Below the pieces are notes generated by a model. That model ran no database searches. It saw only the letters and a list, made by a program, of their open reading frames with translations, and was not told where the DNA came from. Made by a program: the position numbers and the translations under genes. From Actinomyces succiniciruminis (lineage in GTDB: Bacteria; Actinomycetota; Actinomycetes; Actinomycetales; Actinomycetaceae), in the NCBI RefSeq assembly GCF_900002405.1, contig NZ_LK995477.1:15563-69988 (forward strand): a stretch of 54,426 bases of DNA, given 5' to 3'. The first letter of the stretch is position 1. The number at the start of each line of letters is the position of its first letter. This document shows positions 38,423 through 45,988 of the stretch, one piece after another.

Positions 38423-38498
38423 GGGGCCCGCGTTTTGGACCTACGCGACTTCGCACAGACGGGGCCGCCTGCGCCCATGAGGGCCACGCAGCCAAGGT

Positions 38499-39467
38499 CT
38501 AGTCCGCGTCCGTGACCCGCCAGCGGCCCGCCCGGGCGCTACCCTCGCGCCGCAGGCGGCCCGAGGCGCGCAGGTCGGCGACGACACGTTCGGCGGTCCG
38601 GCGGGAGCAGCCGAGGAGGTCGGCCAGGTCGGCGACGGTCGCCGTCGGGCTCCCCGAAAAGAGGCTCAGCGCCTGCTCCTCGCGGCTGTCCGCGACAGTT
38701 TGCGCAGAGGGCTTCGCATACGGCATCAGCGCCTGGCGGATCACGGTGAGTATAAAGGCGACAAAGTCCTCGCAGGTGCCCACGGCGTTCGAATGGGCGA
38801 GCGTCGCGTAATACTCCCGCTGCCGGTCGCGGATCACCGTCTCAATCGGCAGCCACCTCAGGACTGGGCGCCAACGGGCCAGCAGCAATGTGTGCCACAA
38901 CCGCCCGGTCCGGCCATTGCCATCGGTGAAGGGATGAATGAACTCGAACTCGTAGTGGAAGACACAGGAAACGAGCAGCGGGTGGAGGTCGGTGTGCCGC
39001 ATCCAGTCGAACAGCTCGGCCATGACCTCGGGCACGTAGGCGGCGGGCGTGCCCGCATGGATGAGCCGATCGCCGTCGAAGACACCGGCATTTGCATTGC
39101 GCAGCCGACCGGCGTCTTCAATGATCCCGTCCATCATCACGCCATGGGCCCGCAGGAGATCGGTGATCGAGTATGGATCCAACTGGTCCATGATTTCGTA
39201 GGCGCGGTGGGCATTCTCGACCTCACGAATCTCCCGGGATGGCCCGAGCACGCGTTTGCCGTCGATGATCGCCGTGACGGCGTCTTCTGAGAGGACATTG
39301 CCCTCGATCATCAGCGAGGAGTGGATCGTGCGAATGCGCAGCTCGCGGTGCAGCTGCGGGCTCGTGCTCAGTGGGGAAGCGGGGCCGAGCGTCCCAACGA
39401 GTTCCGCGATCTCCATGCATAAGTTGTCGATTGCGGGCGTGCGGGTGAAGGGGGGCGTATAAGCCAT
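38499..39467 (-). CDS. Fic family protein, class II autoinhibited, with C-terminal HTH
   Basis: A 322-residue protein that would transfer AMP (or another nucleotide moiety) to a protein hydroxyl. The Fic active site HPFTDGNGRTGR (178-189) is intact. The inhibitory helix motif S-x3-E-G (SLMIEG, 51-56) lies N-terminal to it, which defines class II and keeps the enzyme low in activity until relieved. The N-terminus (MAYTPPFTR) and the C-terminal winged-helix segment (TVADLADLLGCSRRTAERVV, about 276-295) fit Fic proteins that bind DNA. RBS AGGAAG. The promoter has a strong palindrome, so autoregulation is likely. No separate antitoxin gene is adjacent. Confidence 0.92.
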   Translation of the reverse strand: MAYTPPFTRTPAIDNLCMEIAELVGTLGPASPLSTSPQLHRELRIRTIHSSLMIEGNVLSEDAVTAIIDGKRVLGPSREIREVENAHRAYEIMDQLDPYSITDLLRAHGVMMDGIIEDAGRLRNANAGVFDGDRLIHAGTPAAYVPEVMAELFDWMRHTDLHPLLVSCVFHYEFEFIHPFTDGNGRTGRLWHTLLLARWRPVLRWLPIETVIRDRQREYYATLAHSNAVGTCEDFVAFILTVIRQALMPYAKPSAQTVADSREEQALSLFSGSPTATVADLADLLGCSRRTAERVVADLRASGRLRREGSARAGRWRVTDAD

Positions 39468-39495
39468 CTGCTTCCTGTCGGTCCGACGGCGTCCG

Positions 39496-39523
39496 ATCGT
39501 ATGAGACGCCGATCACCGCCAAA
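39496..39523 (-). promoter_or_regulatory. probable fic promoter
   Basis: On the minus strand TTTGGC (39518-39523) and TACGAT (39496-39501) are 16 bases apart, about 30 bases upstream of the fic ATG. Confidence 0.45.
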
Positions 39524-39525
39524 GT

Positions 39526-39544
39526 TTACCGTCACTGGCGGTAA
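39526..39544. promoter_or_regulatory. 19-bp palindrome next to the fic promoter, likely operator
   Basis: TTACCGTCA-C-TGGCGGTAA has 9-bp arms with one mismatch. It sits immediately upstream of the fic -35 box. A further ACCGCCA half-site is at 39515-39521, overlapping the -35. The Fic protein's own helix-turn-helix is the obvious candidate binder. Confidence 0.5.
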
Positions 39545-39700
39545 TGATGGCGTTGAAAGGCTGACGGTAGGTGCCGATAACCCTAGGAGCCCGCGGGCGT
39601 TGCGTCGTCTCGGAGCGTGCAAGGGCTGGTTGTGTGAGTGGTTGGATGTCTGCGTGCGGTTGGGTGTCTTGGGTGTTGGCGTGCGCGGCCGCCGACCCGC

Positions 39701-39860
39701 CCGTTGGACCCCTGTTCCCCCGGTTGGACCCTTGTTCCCCCGGTTGGACCCTTGTTCCCCCGTTGGACCCTTGTTCCCCCGTTGGACCGCCGTAGCCGCC
39801 GGTTACAGCGGTCCAACGGGGCGTGGGCGGTCCAACGGGGTGTGGGCGGTCCAACTGGGC
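39701..39860. repeat. tandem 20-bp repeats followed by inverted copies
   Basis: Four to five head-to-tail units of about 20 bp (core CGTTGGACCCTTGTTCCCC) run from 39701 to 39780. Then GTTGGACCGC (39781-39790) and GCGGTCCAAC (39808-39817) form a perfect 10-bp stem. Two more inverted copies of GCGGTCCAAC with a 19-bp period follow to about 39860. It has no spacers of CRISPR type. Confidence 0.75.
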
Positions 39861-40002
39861 GTGTTCTTGAAGGTGATTCCGCGTCAGAAGCGCCTTCTTC
39901 GGCACCTCCTCTCGGAACAATCCATGTCCTTGGCCGAGAAGGAGGTCGGAGCCGTGTCCAAGCTGAGGGGACCGACATGCCAAAGTCCGCAAGGGCAAGG
40001 GA

Positions 40003-40098
40003 ATGGCCCGGCAGGTGAGCGAAGTGTTCGAGTCTCTCGCTCATCTGATCCGGGCCATTGGTGTCCTTGTGTATGCCCTCGGCAGGTGGTTCAACTGA
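40003..40098 (+). CDS. possible 31-residue hydrophobic peptide
   Basis: ATG 40003 opens a 31-codon frame with a GGG-type purine run just upstream. The peptide (MARQVSEVFESLAHLIRA, continuing to a hydrophobic end GRWFN) has one predicted membrane or amphipathic helix and two aromatic residues at its end, a composition unlike the Arg/Pro-rich shadow frames around it. It could be a small membrane peptide. It could equally be chance. Confidence 0.2.
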   Translation: MARQVSEVFESLAHLIRAIGVLVYALGRWFN

Positions 40099-40252
40099 GC
40101 CGTCTGCATCGGGGAGCCAACCGGTTGCCGCCCGGTGGCGCCTCGCCATTACGCCGCCTGGCTTCCCCTACGGGCAAGCGTTCGGGCGGGGCCGACGTCG
40201 GCGCATACGCTGCCGCGTGGTTCGTGGACCCGGCGGGCGTGCATGGTCGGGG

Positions 40253-40921
40253 TCAGGCCTCCATGGGCTCCACGAAGGTGCGGAAGTCGCCGTCGTGCTG
40301 TGCGTGCAGTTCCCAGATGCGGCCGGCCAGGGCCTCCGGCTCGTGGGAGGGCTCGCCGCCGCCGATGCCGCGCGGAATGATCAGCTGGGCGACGTGAATC
40401 CCCTCGGGGGCAAGCGCGTCGTGGAGGAGCTGCCCGTAGGCGCTCTCCCCGGCGAAGGCGACCGAGGTGCCCGTGACGTTCTGTCCCGGGCGGACGGCGG
40501 AGCCTCCGTTGATCAGCAGGATCGTGCCGCGGCCGAGCTCACGCATGCCCGGCAATACCTGGCGCACCGCGTTTACGGGGCCGTAGACGGACATCTCGAT
40601 GGGGCCGACCAGGTCCTCGGCGCTCGTCTCCAGCACGGGCTTCATGAACTCGCGGGCCGGCACGGGACTCCACTGGAGCACCTCGATGGGGCCGAGCTCA
40701 CCGGCGGCGTCGGCCAGGGCCCGGGCCAGCGCCTCGCCGTCGCGGCCGTCGGCGACGTAGCCGCGAGCGTTGATGCCGTCGGCACTCAGGGCGGCAACCC
40801 GCTCGTCCAGGTGCTGGCGGCTGCGGGAGATCAGGGCGACGTCGAAGCCCTCCCGCCCGAAGCGGCGGGCGACGGCGCGGCCCAGTCCCGGGCCGCCGCC
40901 GATGATGGCGATGGTGGTCAT
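40253..40921 (-). CDS. short-chain dehydrogenase/reductase-like protein
   Basis: A 222-residue Rossmann-fold protein starting MTTIAIIGGGPGLGRAVARRF, where GGGPGLG stands for the usual TGxxxGIG nucleotide-binding loop. ATG 40921 has GGAGGAAA seven bases upstream, and longer frames are non-coding in style. In the active-site region SAYGQLLHDAL the Tyr is present but the Lys of the Y-x3-K pair is replaced by Leu, so catalysis may be altered. Last gene of the minus-strand set around 40-45 kb, separated from corA by 216 bases. Substrate unknown. Confidence 0.82.
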   Translation of the reverse strand: MTTIAIIGGGPGLGRAVARRFGREGFDVALISRSRQHLDERVAALSADGINARGYVADGRDGEALARALADAAGELGPIEVLQWSPVPAREFMKPVLETSAEDLVGPIEMSVYGPVNAVRQVLPGMRELGRGTILLINGGSAVRPGQNVTGTSVAFAGESAYGQLLHDALAPEGIHVAQLIIPRGIGGGEPSHEPEALAGRIWELHAQHDGDFRTFVEPMEA

Positions 40922-41137
40922 GGTGATTTCCTCCGGTTTCCGGCTTTGCTTGATGTTGATTCGGCCTTCTGTCCTGGTGGCTTTGCACCGAGACCGGCGA
41001 GAGTGGCGTGCCCGGACTGGCACGGGTAACGCGTCGCGGCCGTCGGCGCCGCACTGCGCCGCCTCCGGCAGGCTATGCCGGTCTTTCCGATTTCGGGAGT
41101 CCCTGCCAGTGCCTCCCGGAAGCGCCGTTTACGGCTG

Positions 41138-42055
41138 TCACAGCCACTTGCGGTGCTTGAAGAAGGCGATACAGCCGATGACCACCAGAACGCTCAGGAC
41201 CGCGACGGCCGGATAGCTCCACGGCCACGCGAGCTCGGGCATGTGCTCGAAGTTCATCCCGTACCAGCCGACGATGAGCGTCAGCGGCGCGAAAATCGCG
41301 GTGACGATCGTGAGCGCCGCCATAATGTGGTTTTGCCGCACGTCCAGGTGCATCTTGTACAGGTCACGCATCTGGAGGGCCTGGTCGCGCAGGGAGGACG
41401 CCTGATCGCGCAGCTTGTCGAGTCGGCCGTAGACCGTGCGGAAGTACCGCAGGTCCTCCTCGCGGAAGAAGCCGTTCTCGTTCTCCTCTAGGACCTGGGT
41501 CAGGTCCATGAGGTCGTTGTAGTGGGTGTCGAGGTCGCGTAGTTCGGAGCGCATATCGTTGATGCGCTCCGAGGCGCCCGCGGCCGTGTCTGCCAGAATC
41601 GCGTCCTCCATGCGGTCGAGTTCGCGCTCGTAGCCGCGCAGGAGGGCCGCGTCGTCCTTGATGATCTGCATGAGGAAGTCGGCCAGGAAACGCTCCAGCC
41701 CCGGTCGACGCCAGCGACGTGCGGCGGCGATGGCCGCCACGAGTCCCGCGGCCGTCTCCTGGGCGTCGATGAGGACCACGCCCTTCTCGTCCAGCGCGAA
41801 GGCGAAGCGCTTTTCCGGAGCATCGGGCGACGTGCGATCCGGGATGAAGATCGTGCCGGTGATCGCGTCGTAGTTGACCTCGGCCTGAGTGCCCAGGGCG
41901 ACGTCGGGGTCGGGGTCGATGTCGATGCCCAGCTCGAAGGTGCTGCGGCGCTGGGTCCACTGATCGGGAGTCAGCACGGCGACGAACTGTCTGTCCGTGT
42001 TGCGCAGATCCTCCGGGGCGCACGGAGTCAGTGACTCGTCGATCAGGTAGTGCAC
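41138..42055 (-). CDS. corA: CorA-like magnesium/divalent cation channel
   Basis: A 305-residue CorA-family protein with an N-terminal soluble alpha/beta domain, a long helix (about 150-245) and two C-terminal membrane helices. The selectivity motif GMNF is in VGWYGMNFEHMPELAWPW, and the basic end reads FFKHRKWL. The start is a GTG at 42055 with GAGGAG five bases upstream, giving MHYLIDESL. It lies 34 bases after the aldo-keto reductase gene and shares its direction, so it is probably part of the TetR-linked operon, an unusual partner for a reductase. Confidence 0.9.
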   Translation of the reverse strand: MHYLIDESLTPCAPEDLRNTDRQFVAVLTPDQWTQRRSTFELGIDIDPDPDVALGTQAEVNYDAITGTIFIPDRTSPDAPEKRFAFALDEKGVVLIDAQETAAGLVAAIAAARRWRRPGLERFLADFLMQIIKDDAALLRGYERELDRMEDAILADTAAGASERINDMRSELRDLDTHYNDLMDLTQVLEENENGFFREEDLRYFRTVYGRLDKLRDQASSLRDQALQMRDLYKMHLDVRQNHIMAALTIVTAIFAPLTLIVGWYGMNFEHMPELAWPWSYPAVAVLSVLVVIGCIAFFKHRKWL

Positions 42056-42089
42056 GGATTCTCCTCGGTGTAGTAGGGCGCCGTCGGCC

Positions 42090-43097
42090 TCAGCGAGAGC
42101 CGCGTAGAAAACTGCGCCCCTCGGACTCGTCGAAGCCGCGGTGCCCGTGAACCTCGACGGCGTCCAGCGCCGCCTCCAGCCGGTCCAGCTCCGCGCCTGT
42201 GAGCGAGACATCCGCGGCGCCGAGGTTCTCCAGGATCCGCTCCTTGCGCTTCGAACCCGGAATCGGCACCACATGCGGCCACTTCGCGAGCATCCACGCC
42301 AGGCTGATCTGGGCGCTGGTGGCGCCCTTCTCTGCGGCGAAGCGTGCCAGCAGGTCCACGATCGGCCGGTTGGCGGCCAGGTTCTCGGGCCGCAGCTGCG
42401 GCACCAGGTTGCGCACGTCGTCGTGCTCCTCGAACTGTGTGGCCGTGGTGACCTTCCCGGACAGCAGCCCGGAGGCGATGGGGGAGAAGGGGACGACGCC
42501 GATACCCTGCTCGGCGCAGTACGGCAGAACCTCCGCCTCAATGCCGCGCTCAACCATGGAGTAGATGTTCTGCACGGCGGTCACGGGTGTCACATCGTGG
42601 GCGGCGCGGATGACCGGCACATCCACCTGGGACAGGCCCCAGCCGCGAATCAGCCCCTCCTGGATGAGACGGCCCATGCCGTCGGCCACCTCCTCAACCG
42701 GCACCTCGGGGTTGACACGGTGCAGGTAGTACAGGTCGACGCAGTCGGTACCCAGGCGCGCCAGGGAGGCCACCAGGTGGTGGCGCAGCGTGTCCACCAC
42801 GCCGTCGGCCCGCACTTCCTCGGTCGGCAGATGCAGCTTGGTGGCCAGGACGACGTCGTCCCGGAAGGGGGCGACCGCCTTGCCGACGATGCGCTCATTG
42901 TGGCCCCGGTTGGCCGGATCGAGGTTCGGTCCGTAGGCCTCGGCGGTGTCGAAGAAGGTGCAGCCGGCGTCATGAGCGGCGCGGATCGCCGCGACCGACT
43001 CCGCCTCCGGCGGGATGTGCCCGTAGCCGTGGGACAGGCCCATGCAACCCATGCCGATCTCGGATACCTCCAGAGTTCCCAGGTGCCGCGTACGCAT
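42090..43097 (-). CDS. aldo-keto reductase
   Basis: A 335-residue TIM-barrel NADPH-dependent reductase of the larger AKR type (AKR13-like), acting on aldehydes or ketones. The catalytic tetrad is visible: Asp50 and Tyr55 in FDTAEAYG, Lys87 in LATKLH, His126 in YYLHRVNP. The C-terminal cofactor segment VVPIPGSKRKERILENL is present. The ATG at 43097 follows GGAGGGG. It is third in the run divergent from the TetR regulator. Confidence 0.9.
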   Translation of the reverse strand: MRTRHLGTLEVSEIGMGCMGLSHGYGHIPPEAESVAAIRAAHDAGCTFFDTAEAYGPNLDPANRGHNERIVGKAVAPFRDDVVLATKLHLPTEEVRADGVVDTLRHHLVASLARLGTDCVDLYYLHRVNPEVPVEEVADGMGRLIQEGLIRGWGLSQVDVPVIRAAHDVTPVTAVQNIYSMVERGIEAEVLPYCAEQGIGVVPFSPIASGLLSGKVTTATQFEEHDDVRNLVPQLRPENLAANRPIVDLLARFAAEKGATSAQISLAWMLAKWPHVVPIPGSKRKERILENLGAADVSLTGAELDRLEAALDAVEVHGHRGFDESEGRSFLRGSR

Positions 43098-43178
43098 TCT
43101 CGTCCCCTCCGTTTTCAAGACGCCGCTGCTCGACGGCGGCCGTCGGCACAACCCTATAGGTGGCGCGCCCTACGTGGG

Positions 43179-44120
43179 CTACTGGAACAACCAGCCCATG
43201 ACCTCGGCGTCGTGCGGGAAGAGCTCGAGCCCGCCGCCGTGCTCGCCGTAGAAGTCCGTGTGGCCCTCGAAGTACTCGTCCGGCTTCACGTCCAGCACGA
43301 CCAGCTCGTCGATCCCCTCCTGACTCAGGCCCGCGGCCAGGTACTTCTCCCGCAGCTGGGCGTAGGTGCGGCTCACCGGTGCGGAGCCGTAGTAGTCGTC
43401 ATTGGCCCCGGTGGACATGCGCATGGGCACGCGCGAGGCCGCCAGGGCATCCAGGTCGCCGTCCCACTGGGAGCATAGATGCAGGGCCCGCCGGTACAGG
43501 GCGGGCTCCAGACCCATCACGAGTGAGATCGTCTCGCCGCCGCCGGAGTAGCCGGACAGGTACACGCGTGAGGCGTCGATGTTGTAGGCGGACATCAGCC
43601 AGCGGGTCAGGGCGATGCATTGGCGGGCGGAGGTCTCACCCCAGTCCTCCAACTGCGGGGAGGCGATGATCATGTCCGGCACGTAGTCGTTGGCGACGAA
43701 GGCGAAGTCCTCGCCCAGGTGAGCGCCCACGCCCTGGAACCACAGGCCCCCCCCCCAGCCGGGGCAGGCGACGTACAGGGCGAAAGGTGTGTCGCCGTCG
43801 TAGGAGTCCGGGACGTGCAGGCTGAAGTGGATATCGCTTGCAGGGGAGCCCTGCAGCAAGTCGTCGACGACGAAGCCGCGATCGACCATGGTTCCCTCCA
43901 CCAGGGTCCCCAGGGCTCCGTCGGTCGGGATGGGAGTCGATCCGCCGTGTTGCGGCGTCGACATACTCGGTGGCTCCTCTCCTGCGCTGGATTCATCGGA
44001 GGGCTCGGCCGATACGGTGCTGCTCCTGCTTCTGCCCGCGCAGTCCGCGAGCGAAAGCAGGAGCAGCGGTGAGATCACCCCGACGGCGGAGCGCAGCAGC
44101 ATCCGTCGCTTCAGCGGCAT
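43179..44120 (-). CDS. exported alpha/beta hydrolase with a 10-G coding tract
   Basis: A 313-residue hydrolase. A KRRMLL start and long hydrophobic segment end in LADC (Cys27), a lipoprotein-like site with an unusual Asp before the Cys. A Ser/Pro/Glu-rich linker (30-65) leads to the catalytic domain with LSGYSGGGE (nucleophile Ser192), as in prolyl-oligopeptidase-like esterases and peptidases. Residues 120-126 (PGWGGGL) are encoded by a run of ten G on the coding strand (43747-43756 as C). One base gained or lost there would truncate the protein before its catalytic Ser. It lies 36 bases after the cytoplasmic hydrolase gene, in the TetR-linked run. Confidence 0.82.
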   Translation of the reverse strand: MPLKRRMLLRSAVGVISPLLLLSLADCAGRSRSSTVSAEPSDESSAGEEPPSMSTPQHGGSTPIPTDGALGTLVEGTMVDRGFVVDDLLQGSPASDIHFSLHVPDSYDGDTPFALYVACPGWGGGLWFQGVGAHLGEDFAFVANDYVPDMIIASPQLEDWGETSARQCIALTRWLMSAYNIDASRVYLSGYSGGGETISLVMGLEPALYRRALHLCSQWDGDLDALAASRVPMRMSTGANDDYYGSAPVSRTYAQLREKYLAAGLSQEGIDELVVLDVKPDEYFEGHTDFYGEHGGGLELFPHDAEVMGWLFQ

Positions 44121-44156
44121 GGCGCCGTCTCCGCCTGATGGCTCACCTCGAGACCG

Positions 44157-45029
44157 TCACAGGTTCTCGGCGAAGAAGGGCTCGATGAAGCCGAAGGCCT
44201 TGGAGACGTAGGGGGCCAGGTCGTACATGTCGAAGTGGCCGGCCTCGCCGATGACGTGCATCTGCTTGTTCTCGCCCGGCACCGCCTCGAAGACCTCGGT
44301 GGAGGCCTGGCGGCTCCAGGCGTTCTCGCCGGTGACGACCAGGTAGGGCTTGGTCATGTCCTTCATGATCTCGGGCACGTTGTAGGAGACCAGCTCGAGT
44401 TGGCTCCAGGCGACGACGTCGTTGCTCCAGCGCGGGTGCGTGCCGCGGGCGGTGTAGTAGTAGGCGGCGCCCTCATCGAAGGCGCGCGGCATGAAGTTCA
44501 GGTGCTCCAGTTCGCCCTCGCCGCTCTCGTAGGCGGCCTTCGCGGCCCGTACCTCGTCCTCGGGCTTGAAGAAGCCGGCCATGGCGGAGGTGGAGATGTC
44601 GGAGATGGCGGGGACGATGGCGGTGATCGCCTTCAGTCGCGGCTCCTTGACCCCGGCCACCGACATGTAGGAGCCAGAGCCGCAGATGCCCAGGCCGCCG
44701 ATGCGGTCGTCGTCGACGAAGGGCAGGGACTGGAGGAAGTCGACTGCGCCCTCGATATCGGTCTCCTTGACGTCGGGCAGTTCCTGCTGGCGCGGGGTGC
44801 CCTCGCTCTCGCCGAAGTAGGCGCCGTCGAAGACGAGGGTGACGTAGCCGAGCTCGGTCAGCCGTTCGGCGTACACGCTCTGCGCCTGCTCCTTGACGGA
44901 GAGCATCGGGCCGGTGACGACGATGGCGGGGTAGTTCCGGCTCAGGTCGAAGTCGGTGGGCAGGCGGAGCAGGCCCGCCAGGCGCAGGTTCAGGTCCTTG
45001 TTGGTGAAGACGACCTTCTGGGTGTCCAA
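44157..45029 (-). CDS. cytoplasmic alpha/beta hydrolase (YcjY-like)
   Basis: A 290-residue hydrolase starting with TTG at 45029, seven bases after GGAG. GPMLSVKEQAQSVYAERL near residue 40 and the nucleophile region GGLGICGSGSY (111-121) match the YcjY/DltE-like group. The elbow reads GICGSG instead of a standard G-x-S-x-G, so Cys116 or Ser118 may be the nucleophile. The His is in EAGHFDMYD near 268. First gene of the run controlled by the divergent TetR promoter region. Substrate unknown. Confidence 0.85.
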   Translation of the reverse strand: MDTQKVVFTNKDLNLRLAGLLRLPTDFDLSRNYPAIVVTGPMLSVKEQAQSVYAERLTELGYVTLVFDGAYFGESEGTPRQQELPDVKETDIEGAVDFLQSLPFVDDDRIGGLGICGSGSYMSVAGVKEPRLKAITAIVPAISDISTSAMAGFFKPEDEVRAAKAAYESGEGELEHLNFMPRAFDEGAAYYYTARGTHPRWSNDVVAWSQLELVSYNVPEIMKDMTKPYLVVTGENAWSRQASTEVFEAVPGENKQMHVIGEAGHFDMYDLAPYVSKAFGFIEPFFAENL

Positions 45030-45062
45030 AGTTGTCTCCGTTTCGAGTAGCGGAACATAGTC

Positions 45063-45085
45063 ACAAGTGACGGTTCGTCACTTGT
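45063..45085. promoter_or_regulatory. TetR operator candidate 1
   Basis: A perfect palindrome with 10-bp arms ACAAGTGACG and CGTCACTTGT around GTT. It lies in the hydrolase 5' leader, just downstream of its predicted transcription start. Confidence 0.7.
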
Positions 45086-45094
45086 CGTAGAAGA

Positions 45095-45123
45095 AAGCTA
45101 CGTGACGGACCGTCACTTGTCAA
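45095..45123 (-). promoter_or_regulatory. promoter of the hydrolase operon
   Basis: On the minus strand: consensus TTGACA (45118-45123), 17-base spacer, TAGCTT (45095-45100). The spacer is filled by operator candidate 2, so a bound repressor would block RNA polymerase directly. Confidence 0.7.
45102..45116. promoter_or_regulatory. TetR operator candidate 2
   Basis: GTGACGG-A-CCGTCAC is a perfect palindrome sharing the GTGACG/CGTCAC half-sites of candidate 1. It lies within the -35/-10 spacer of the hydrolase promoter and directly beside the -35 of the tetR promoter. Confidence 0.7.
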
Positions 45124-45146
45124 TGCGGGACAAGCCCGGATAGTGT
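45117..45146 (+). promoter_or_regulatory. promoter of the tetR gene
   Basis: TTGTCA (45117-45122), 18-base spacer, TAGTGT (45141-45146). Its -35 overlaps the opposite-strand TTGACA by five bases, so the two divergent promoters compete for the same DNA. Confidence 0.55.
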
Positions 45147-45203
45147 GATGGCAGCAACGGATGACCCGGGGCTGTGAACGGGCAAGGAGCAGCGAGGAGG
45201 GGT

Positions 45204-45872
45204 ATGGCCGACTATCAGCGTGCCTACAGCGCCGAGCACAAGGCCGAGCGTCTGGAGGAGATCAAGGCCGCCACCGACCGCCTCTTCGCCGCTCAGGGGT
45301 TTCATGGCGTCACGCTCGCCTCCATTGCCAAGGAGCTCGGGTGGTCCCGCGGAAATCTCTACCGCTACGCGCACACCAAGGAAGAGATCTTCCTGGACCT
45401 GTACCGGGACCGCAGTGCCGCTTATGTTCGAGCGATCGCCCGTGCCTTTCCGGCGCCCGCCGTGACGGCCGAGCCACTGCCCGTTGCCGAGTTCGCGCGC
45501 CGGTGGGCCGAGGTGACGGATCGACACCACGACTACCTGCGCTACCAAACGCTGCTCACCTCCGTCATCGAGACGAACGTGCCCCTGGACGTGCTGACCG
45601 CCTTCAAGCGTGATCTCGAGACGGACGTCCAAGGCGCAATCGCCGTCGTCCAGCGGCAGGTACCCGGCCTGGGCGTGGAAGCCGCATCGACGGCGTATCG
45701 GGCGCTCGTCTATCACGCCGCCGCCCTGCATGGTCACCTGCACGGGGCCCCGACCCAGATGCAGGCGATGCAGGCCGCCGGCATGCCTCTGCCCGAGGGC
45801 GGATTCTGCGGCGAACTCGCGGACTTCGTCGAGATCTATCTGACCGGTCTCACCCGGTCGCTGCCGCGGTAG
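45204..45872 (+). CDS. TetR family transcriptional regulator
   Basis: A 222-residue regulator with an N-terminal helix-turn-helix (TLASIAKELGWSRGNLYRYA, about 37-56) and a ligand-binding C-terminal domain that includes a His-rich stretch (YHAAALHGHLHG near 173). ATG 45204 follows GCGAGGAGGGG. It diverges from the alpha/beta hydrolase operon, and two palindromes with identical half-sites lie between them, so it very probably represses both that operon and itself. The inducer is unknown. Convergent with the flavodoxin-like gene across a terminator hairpin. Confidence 0.92.
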   Translation: MADYQRAYSAEHKAERLEEIKAATDRLFAAQGFHGVTLASIAKELGWSRGNLYRYAHTKEEIFLDLYRDRSAAYVRAIARAFPAPAVTAEPLPVAEFARRWAEVTDRHHDYLRYQTLLTSVIETNVPLDVLTAFKRDLETDVQGAIAVVQRQVPGLGVEAASTAYRALVYHAAALHGHLHGAPTQMQAMQAAGMPLPEGGFCGELADFVEIYLTGLTRSLPR

Positions 45873-45888
45873 GCGCTCGCCGTGGTTG

Positions 45889-45924
45889 CAGGCCGCCCGC
45901 CAGTGGGGCATAACGGGCGGCCTG
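45889..45924. terminator. bidirectional terminator hairpin
   Basis: CAGGCCGCCCG (45889-45899) pairs perfectly with CGGGCGGCCTG (45914-45924) around a 14-base loop. It lies between the convergent tetR and flavodoxin-like genes and can end both transcripts. Confidence 0.7.
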
Positions 45925-45988
45925 CCGGGCGCTCAGTACAGGGCCGCCCCGGAAGAGTCGGCATACTCCCTGCTTTGCGTTCGGCTAC

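Larger units (their letters stand above)
39468..40252. other. 785-base gap with fic promoter, repeats and one possible small ORF
   Basis: It holds the fic promoter and palindrome (39496-39544), a 20-bp tandem repeat array with inverted copies (39701-39860), and a 31-codon open frame (40003-40098). No known protein family is recognised. A long plus-strand frame through this gap is Pro/Arg-rich and is rejected. Confidence 0.55.

Noticed and set aside
39701-39860. CRISPR array
   Set aside because: The units are contiguous without unique spacers, change orientation, and no cas genes are present.
39501-40397. A 298-codon plus-strand frame across the fic-SDR gap
   Set aside because: It reads through the tandem repeats and into the antisense of the SDR gene, has no ribosome site and has a Pro/Arg/Trp-rich composition.
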